64,000 bases of DNA from Cololabis saira (Eukaryota; Chordata; Actinopteri; Beloniformes; Belonidae): contig NC_084591.1 in assembly GCF_033807715.1 (NCBI RefSeq), forward strand, positions 50,134,615 to 50,198,614, in the 5' to 3' direction. This document shows, piece after piece, positions 58,525 through 64,000 of this stretch. A program made the position numbers and the translations under genes. Positions within the stretch are counted from its first letter, which is position 1. The number at the start of each line of letters is the position of its first letter. Below the pieces are notes generated by a model that saw only the letters and a program-made list of their open reading frames with translations, was not told the DNA's origin and searched no databases.

Positions 58525-58672
58525 GCAGAGAACGAGAGCGAAGAGGAACTGAGGGTTAGGCTAGTATTTGAAGGTTTGCCGGAAGAGGCGTGGTGCCGGA
58601 AGAGGCGTGGTGCCGGAGGAGGCATGGTTGAGGCGTGGTCCTGCTCCCGAAATTCGCTGGTTAAGCTCCAAT
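58525..58672 (-). repeat. Ngaro-like split direct repeat A1
   Basis: The 5' copy of the A repeat, same orientation as A2 at 54801-54932, with an extra ccggaagaggcgtggtg unit. Confidence 0.9.
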
Positions 58673-59030
58673 CAATTCGCAGCGGCAGCATGGGCCGTCT
58701 TGCGTCGTCTTGCGCTCTTGCTGCGACGGCAACCCGGCGGCAACCCGGCGGCAACCCGGCGGCAACCGGGCGGCGTGCGCCCTGTTGCGTGCCGCCGACC
58801 TCGGTGCAAAGCCCTGCGCCCTTGCGCAGCGGCAGCACATACACAATGAATGGGAAAACGGCGCCAGACGGAAAAAAACTTTTTTCGGTCGCCAAGCAAC
58901 TTGCAACGAATATGAGCGCTGTCCTGCGCCGAGTCTGCGCCCACTCGCCACCGACTCTGCTCCACCTGCGCCGACTCTGCGCCGAGTCTGCGCCACCCCG
59001 GCGGTGTTGCCGGGTTCTATGTGAAAGTAG
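58673..59030. repeat. GC-rich repeat with cggcggcaaccc units
   Basis: Four tandem cggcaaccc(g)g-type units at 58728-58775 and three gcgccgactctgc / gccgagtctgcg units at 58925-58995. The tail tttttcggtcgccaagcaac is the inverse of 54155-54195. Transposon-derived by appearance; superfamily unknown. Confidence 0.55.
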
Positions 59031-59789
59031 CTTTATACTCTTAAATGTAGTCAAATCATATTAAGCAAAAGTAACTCTGCCAATGGGGTAAGAAAAAAAT
59101 AAATAACAAAAGAATTTTCACTAAAATTAAAAAAACTAGCAAAATAGTCAAACCACTAGACAAACCAAAGACACATTTTGATACTTTTTTCTTACTTCAG
59201 GAAGAGAAATCTTCAGAAGTATCTTTGTACCCACTGCGTTTTTTTTTTTTTTTTTTTTTTGTTTTGTTTGTTTATTCCTTTTCTTTCTTTTTCGCTGTAT
59301 AGCTTCTTTGTTTTGTTTTACTCATTGGTCGCTCCGTGTTCTTTGATGAAAATGTTCTTTTGGAATGTATAATGTGCCTTGCTTTTTTGTAAAATCAATG
59401 AGAAAAAAAAATAGCACACACACGTCACTTCCTGCTGAGAAAAAAAAAGAAGAAGAAGAAGAATTTCAAATTTAAATGAAAGAAAAATGTTATTGGACGC
59501 TAAATTTCACTAGCAATCCCTATTTCCAATGTTTTTTAAATGATTTCAAAGTTTTTTTTGTTTCTATAAAAAATATTAAGTCAAATAACTGCAAAAAAAG
59601 TATTAACCGATATATCAAAGTATGTTTTATTTTAAGTCTCTTCTGAAATGTCGATGCTATTTGCTTTAAAATGACTTACTGTTCCTTTGTTATTAACTTT
59701 ACTTGTCTATCTTATTTTTGTTTATGTCTCTTGTTCATGATACCTCCCAAAATGTTCTATTTCCTTTTATTATATTTCCTCTACAAACA
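59031..59789. other. AT-rich intergenic sequence, no gene
   Basis: Contains a poly-T tract (about 59241-59260) and a (GAA)n tract (about 59450). No domain-bearing open frame. Confidence 0.5.
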
Positions 59790-60214
59790 TTCATTCATTC
59801 ATTCATTCATTATCTTACCCGCTTTATCCCTTGCGGGGTCACGGGGGTCTGCTGGAGCCTATCCCAGCTCATTTTAGGTGAGAGGCGGGGGTTACACCCT
59901 GGACAGGTCACCAGTCCATCGCAGGGCCACATATAGACACACTGTTAGACTGTTAGACTGTTAGCCACATATAGACACACATGCTCACAATCACACTCAC
60001 GCTCACACCTACGGGCAATTTAGAATCACCAATGAACCTAATATGCATGTTTTTGGACTGTGGGAGGAAGCCGGAGTACCCGGAGAAAACCCACGCAAGC
60101 ACGGGGAGAACATGCAAACTCCACACAGAAAGGCCCCTGCCGGGCCTGGGAGTCGAACCGGGGACCTTCTTGCTGTGAGGCAACAGTGCTAACCACTAAG
60201 CCACCGTGCTGCCA
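59790..60214 (-). mobile_element. tRNA-derived SINE
   Basis: On the minus strand it begins ggcagcacggtggcttagtg, where tggcttagtgg fits a Pol III A box. ggttcgactcc (about 60150) is a near-perfect B box about 45 bp later. The tRNA-like head is followed by a body (gtgtggagtttgcatgttct, ttgtccagggtgtaacccc-type sequence) and ends in a (TGAA)n tail at 59790-59812. An internal duplication of ttagactg occurs near 59945. The head is not a functional tRNA gene. Confidence 0.85.
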
Positions 60215-61759
60215 TCCCTCTACAAACAGTTTGTATAAAATGTGTTTTTCTTGTTTATAAATTGTGTTCAATAAAAAAAAATAATAATTCACTAGCAACA
60301 ATTTTATAGAAAAAGAATAATCCTAAATCCATTGATAATGTCTACTAAACTACTGTTTTCATTTACAAACATATCTTCTCAACATTCTATGTAAGAAAGA
60401 TCATACAATATAATACATCACATAAGAGCACAACTGCATGATATGCAATGTTAACAATAAAGAGTGATTTTTAAAAGTTCTAAGACTATGTTTTAAATGT
60501 TCTTACACTATTATTTCTTTGAAAACTGTGTGTATTTCCATAACATGACAATTCTGAAATTGAGACAAGGTAGCGCTGCGGGGGCCGGTGTATCTATTGA
60601 CCACTATCTTTCTTTTTATGGGTATAACTGTCCTACAATCTCATCTTGCTAATTGACAGATTTATCCGGTTCTAGGTTATTTGTTTATATACAGCAATTT
60701 ACTTTATTTCATTTTTTATTTCGGGCCTACAACGATTTCGTTTTTGGTAATATGTGGATACGACCACATGGGCAAGTGAATACTTGAAAACAAGACAGAG
60801 CTGCATTCACAAATACCATTTGAAACTGTCATATGCAAAAAATGAACCCTTATGCGAACTTTGCCCAGACGCAGCGTCGATGTGTCTGGGCCGGGAGGCA
60901 TCTGCCACGGATCATCACGCTGGAAACTTGTACTGTGGTGAGGTGGAATACGATAAAAGAGCTTTTTCTCAAGAACTGGGCAAAATGTCCTCTGGACCAA
61001 AATGAAAGCTGCTATCAGAAACAAGGACACGAACCAGACACCGTGATGGGAGTGGACTGTACCAGTGCCCGTCAAAAGAGTCATTTGCACTCATGACTCA
61101 ATGGCAGAATCAAAGCAAAAAATCACTTACATATGCCACATATTCCACCACATATTTCCCAGTGATGCCTGTACATTTTTCAACGAGACAACGTAAAACC
61201 ACATTCAGTCCATCTTAAAGAGGATAATGGCGGTAGATGAGGGTGGTGCTGGCCAGAGCTGACCGTGTACGAGGGATAGGGGGAGATATCGTGAGACAGA
61301 ACGTCACAATGTCAAAATCATAGAGCATTAAAAAAATAATTTTGAAAGTGTCGCAGCTCTGAAATGCAAAACTTCAAAAGCTGAAGACAAAAAAAAAACA
61401 TGGTTAATTTCAGAATCACAGCATTCATTTTTTCTTGTTTGCAATATCGCCTTTCATCCCATCTTTTTCTGATTTGGGGGTGTAAAATCTGTTGTAAATT
61501 ACTGTTGTAACTGTTGTAAATCTGTTGTCTGTTACATGTCTCAACTACACAATTAGTGGCTTGTGGCACCGCCTTTCCTCTGTATCTGCACTTTACATTC
61601 AATTTTTTGTGTTTTTCTTTGCAGTTTTAGCCTGTATATGATTTTTTTCAGTTATCATTATTTACATATAAATTAGAAGCAGATTGCAGAAACTTTATTT
61701 TACTGTTTCTCGTGAACTTCCTTGCAAATTCATGTGTCTCCTCTTCAGTCTGCCTCTCA
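60215..61759. other. Intergenic sequence, no gene recognised
   Basis: AT-rich. The stretch 60720-61100 has higher coding-like complexity with open frames on both strands (60833-61096 plus, 60716-61090 minus), but neither matches a family I recognise and they overlap antisense. Confidence 0.4.
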
Positions 61760-61824
61760 TTAAACAGACAGCAGCTGGGTGGGGCTGGGGCCGCCACCAG
61801 TTTGAAGTTGAGAGAATCTTAACT

Positions 61825-61875
61825 TTATGCAAATGAGCAGCAGCGACGCCGAGGCAGCGTCCAATCACAGACCGG
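61825..61875. promoter_or_regulatory. Octamer and CCAAT motifs close together
   Basis: ATGCAAAT (61827-61834) is a perfect POU octamer, followed by CCAAT in gtccaatcacag (about 61861-61865). The surrounding 61780-61900 is moderately GC-rich and repeat-poor. It may be a promoter or enhancer, but no transcript can be assigned. Confidence 0.25.
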
Positions 61876-62397
61876 GATTCCCGAAGCGAGAAGCCTCAAT
61901 GCAGATTGTACTTTCGTGTACACACAAACCTACACTCATTCACATGCGTACATGAGCATAGCTGTGCACTAACACACTTATTTTATCAGGAATTAATATA
62001 TTTCATCCAGCAAAATGACATTTTTGCTGATTTGACTGCTGTTTTTACCTGAACTAAATGTTTTTAACTGAACTCTGCTCATGTAACTGAGGGTTGAGGA
62101 GCTGGATGGTCTGAACTATTTTATTTTGCTACATCGATCCAATGCAAAATAATTAAAAACAGTGCTTATTAATCACAAAACAGAGTTTAAATAATATGAC
62201 CAAGTTCCCTACTACCTGGTATGTATCAGTGTTCACCACAGACAGACTGCAGCTTCACCAACGATGATGTTGATGTTGATCCAGGACCGACCTGGTTAAG
62301 GATCAAACTCACTCTTATCTACGCGGAAATAAAGCTGTAACCAAGCATCGTAAAAGTGCAATCCATATATATATATATATATATATTGTATATATAT

Positions 62398-63292
62398 TAG
62401 GGGTGTAACGGTACATGTATTTGTATTGAACCGTTCAGTATAGCGTGTTCGGTTCGGAACGGAGGCGTAGAGCGCTGCTGCAGCTGCACTGCATAGGCAG
62501 TTGCGCTCACACAGAGAAAGTATTAAGATTAAAGAAAAAAGCACTAACTAATGAAGAACTAAAGAGCTAAGCACATAATTGTGACAAGTCCAGTGTTTCC
62601 CTTACCATTGTTTAGGCCTGGCAGGGCCGCCAGGCCAACGAGACCCCCGCCAGGCCTAAAAAAAAAAAAACAATGATCATTTACGTTTATGAGCGCCTCT
62701 GCAGCGCTGTTCTGCAACGTGAGTCAACCTGCTTCGTTGCCTAGTAAAGCCTGAATTATGGTTCGGCGTTAAATCGGCGTAGAGCCTACGCCGTAGGGTA
62801 CGCTGCGACGTGCACCGTAAGGCCGCTCGCTGCGTACCCTACGCCGTAGGATCTGCGTTGGTGTAACGCGGCACCATAAATCAGCCTTAACGATGCGAGT
62901 ACCGCTGCTGAGAGCGCGGGCATATTATTATACATTATGGGATGTATAGAGTTTGTAGCCAGCCAACTATGGTGCCGGCCAAAAAAAGAAAAAATATTGC
63001 GGGCGACAGACAACATTATATAAAGAAATGTTTCTGCCAGGTACGTGTGTTTGTGTTTGCATGTGATGCTGCAGAGAAGCATGAAGCAAAACACAGCCCG
63101 ACGACACACCATGCGTCCGCGGGGTCCTAGTGCCGGCACACGTAGAGCCAATGTTATTTTGTGTGTGTGTAATAAACAACTAGCACGTTTATATTTTGCA
63201 TTTTGTTTTCTTACTGTACCGAAAATTAACCGAACCGTGACCTCCAAACCGAGGTACGTACCGAACCGAGATTTTTGTGTACCGTTACACCC

Positions 63293-63295
<3 letters not shown>
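62398..63295. mobile_element. hAT-type element with TAGGGGTGTAACGGTACA termini
   Basis: The left end TAGGGGTGTAACGGTACA is an exact inverse of the right end TGTACCGTTACACCCCTA. It lies within (TA)n on both sides, so its target duplication cannot be resolved. Subterminal gaaccgttcag / aaccgaaccgtgacctcc motifs are also partly inverted. A second insertion begins at about 62592 (cagtgtttcccttaccattg) and a Harbinger-like MITE lies at 62748-62887. No transposase was recognised. Confidence 0.88.
62748..62887. mobile_element. Harbinger-like MITE, complete 140-bp copy with TAA duplication
   Basis: The left end agcctgaattatggttcggc is mirrored by the right end gcggcaccataaatcagcct, with TAA on both sides (62745-62747, 62888-62890). 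Internal cctacgccgtagggtacgc occurs inverted in both halves. It is the best-preserved member of the family in this window. Confidence 0.92.

Positions 63296-63349
<54 letters not shown>
63296..63349. repeat. (TA)n microsatellite
   Basis: Pure alternating TA directly after the hAT right end; the same dinucleotide tract precedes the left end (62364-62397). Confidence 0.97.
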
Positions 63350-63350
<1 letters not shown>

Positions 63351-63589
63351 CTCCTCCAGTTCTGCAGCTTAGCTTGAAAGCCTCGCCTACTGCCAGCTCC
63401 ATACCTGCCTCCCTCCCCTGCAGCTCTATCTCCTCATGTCACTATGGTTTCTCCATCCTTCTAATCTACTTATGCATTCTACTCCCAGCCAGTCACTGCC
63501 AGATTGTTCTCGTATCATTCCTGACTTTCCAGCGGTTTTTCCTGGACTCGTCAGCTGTTGCCGACCATTCCTGTCCCCAACCTGTCCGC

Positions 63590-64000
63590 CTGTCTCCGTC
63601 CTGTCCCCCGACATGTTGGCCTGTCTCCGTCCTGTCCCCCGACATGTTGGCCTGGCTCCGCCCTGTCCCCCGACATGTTGGCCTGTCTCCGTCCTGTCCC
63701 CCGACATGTTGGCCTGTCTCCGCCCTGTCCCCCAACATGTTGGCCTGTCTCCGTCCTGTCCCCCGACATGTTGGCCTGTCTCCGTCCTGTCCCCCCACAT
63801 GTTGGCCTGTCTCCGCCCTGTCCCCCCACATGTTGGCCTGTCTCCGTCCTGTCCCCCGACATGTTGGCCTGTCTCCGTCCTGTCCCCCCACATGTTGGCC
63901 TGTCTCCGTCCTGTCCCCCGACATGTTGGCCTGTCTCCGTCCTGTCCCCCGACATGTTGGCCTGTCTCCGTCCTGTCCCCCGACATGTTGGCCTGTCTCC
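63590..64000. repeat. 31-bp minisatellite, about 13 copies, continuing beyond the window
   Basis: The unit contains gtcctgtcccccgacatgtt followed by ggcctgtctcc, with gacatg/cacatg/aacatg and gtcctg/gccctg variants. Three units give a 31-residue repeat in each minus frame (for example GDRTETGQHVGGQ), an artefact of periodicity. The flank 63480-63590 (gccagattgttctcgtatca, ttccagcggtttttcctgga) looks like part of a retrotransposon. Confidence 0.95.

Larger units (their letters stand above)
54561..58672 (-). mobile_element. Ngaro/DIRS-like tyrosine-recombinase retrotransposon with split direct repeats
   Basis: Read on the minus strand the order is A1 (58672-58525), reverse transcriptase, RNase H, tyrosine recombinase, B1 (55132-54932), A2 (54932-54801), B2 (54735-54561). 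A1 and A2 share agagaacgagagcgaagagg, gtatttgaaggtttgccgga and aattcgctggttaagctcca in the same orientation. B1 and B2 share ttcactagcaaggaccacgc and tgtggggaagctggtaggga. That A-ORFs-B-A-B layout is the signature of Ngaro/PAT-type elements, which integrate through a circular intermediate without target duplication. The coding parts are broken by frameshifts and by internal tandem repeats. At 4.1 kb it is shorter than intact relatives. Confidence 0.88.

Noticed and set aside
60038..60301. tRNA gene at the A-box/B-box pair near 60150-60210
   Set aside because: The boxes belong to the degenerate tRNA-like head of a SINE with a body and TGAA tail. A cloverleaf with paired acceptor arms is not evident.
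60716..61096. Overlapping plus and minus frames of 87-124 codons
   Set aside because: Antisense overlap, no recognised family, no splice or start context. Left as unexplained sequence.

Overview
The window is vertebrate nuclear DNA, almost certainly from a teleost fish. It has spliced coding exons with GT/AG boundaries, long (CA)n and (TA)n microsatellites, and fish-type Tc1, hAT, PIF/Harbinger-like, L2/CR1-like and Ngaro/DIRS-like elements. There is no prokaryotic gene organisation.

The only host gene recognised with confidence is lonp2 (peroxisomal Lon peptidase 2) on the minus strand. Coding exon 1 is 41487-41719 and exon 2 is 13944-14079. They join exactly in phase (CAC AA | G ATC), so intron 1 is 27.4 kb and positions 1-13943 belong to intron 2. 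The remaining exons lie beyond the left edge. An ETS-type promoter motif lies about 100 bp upstream of the start codon. A possible last exon of an unidentified minus-strand gene is at about 53832-53904.

Layout. 1-13.9 kb (intron 2): a Tc1 element with one premature stop (1517-3128); a hAT element with a perfect 8-bp target duplication (5538-7520) holding a 30-bp minisatellite; a LINE (about 7640-9357) split by a 30-bp minisatellite; a 21-bp minisatellite (9919-11117); a Harbinger-like MITE; another TIR element (11934-12623); and a hAT MITE (13160-13838). 14.1-41.5 kb (intron 1): a ~10-kb block of tandemly duplicated repeats (16.3-26.0 kb), an L2-like LINE (26.0-27.6 kb), a decayed hAT transposase, nested Harbinger-like elements, a three-level nested transposon nest (33.7-36.7 kb), hairpin-forming palindromic elements and a MITE expanded into a 41-bp tandem array. 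42.1-48.8 kb: one LINE remnant carrying a ~6-kb, roughly 262-copy 23-bp minisatellite. 49-54 kb: mostly low-information sequence and small repeats. 54.56-58.67 kb: an Ngaro-like tyrosine-recombinase retrotransposon with A1...B1-A2-B2 split direct repeats. 59.8-60.2 kb: a tRNA-derived SINE. 62.4-63.3 kb: a hAT element. From about 63.59 kb to the end: a 31-bp minisatellite running off the window.

The strongest overall pattern is that most minisatellites here lie inside transposable elements. In at least two cases the repeat unit can be read as a conserved C-terminal LINE ORF2 motif that became tandemly amplified. In a third, an unexpanded sister copy of the host element is also present in the window. 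The very long open frames across these arrays are consequences of repeat periodicity, not evidence of genes.
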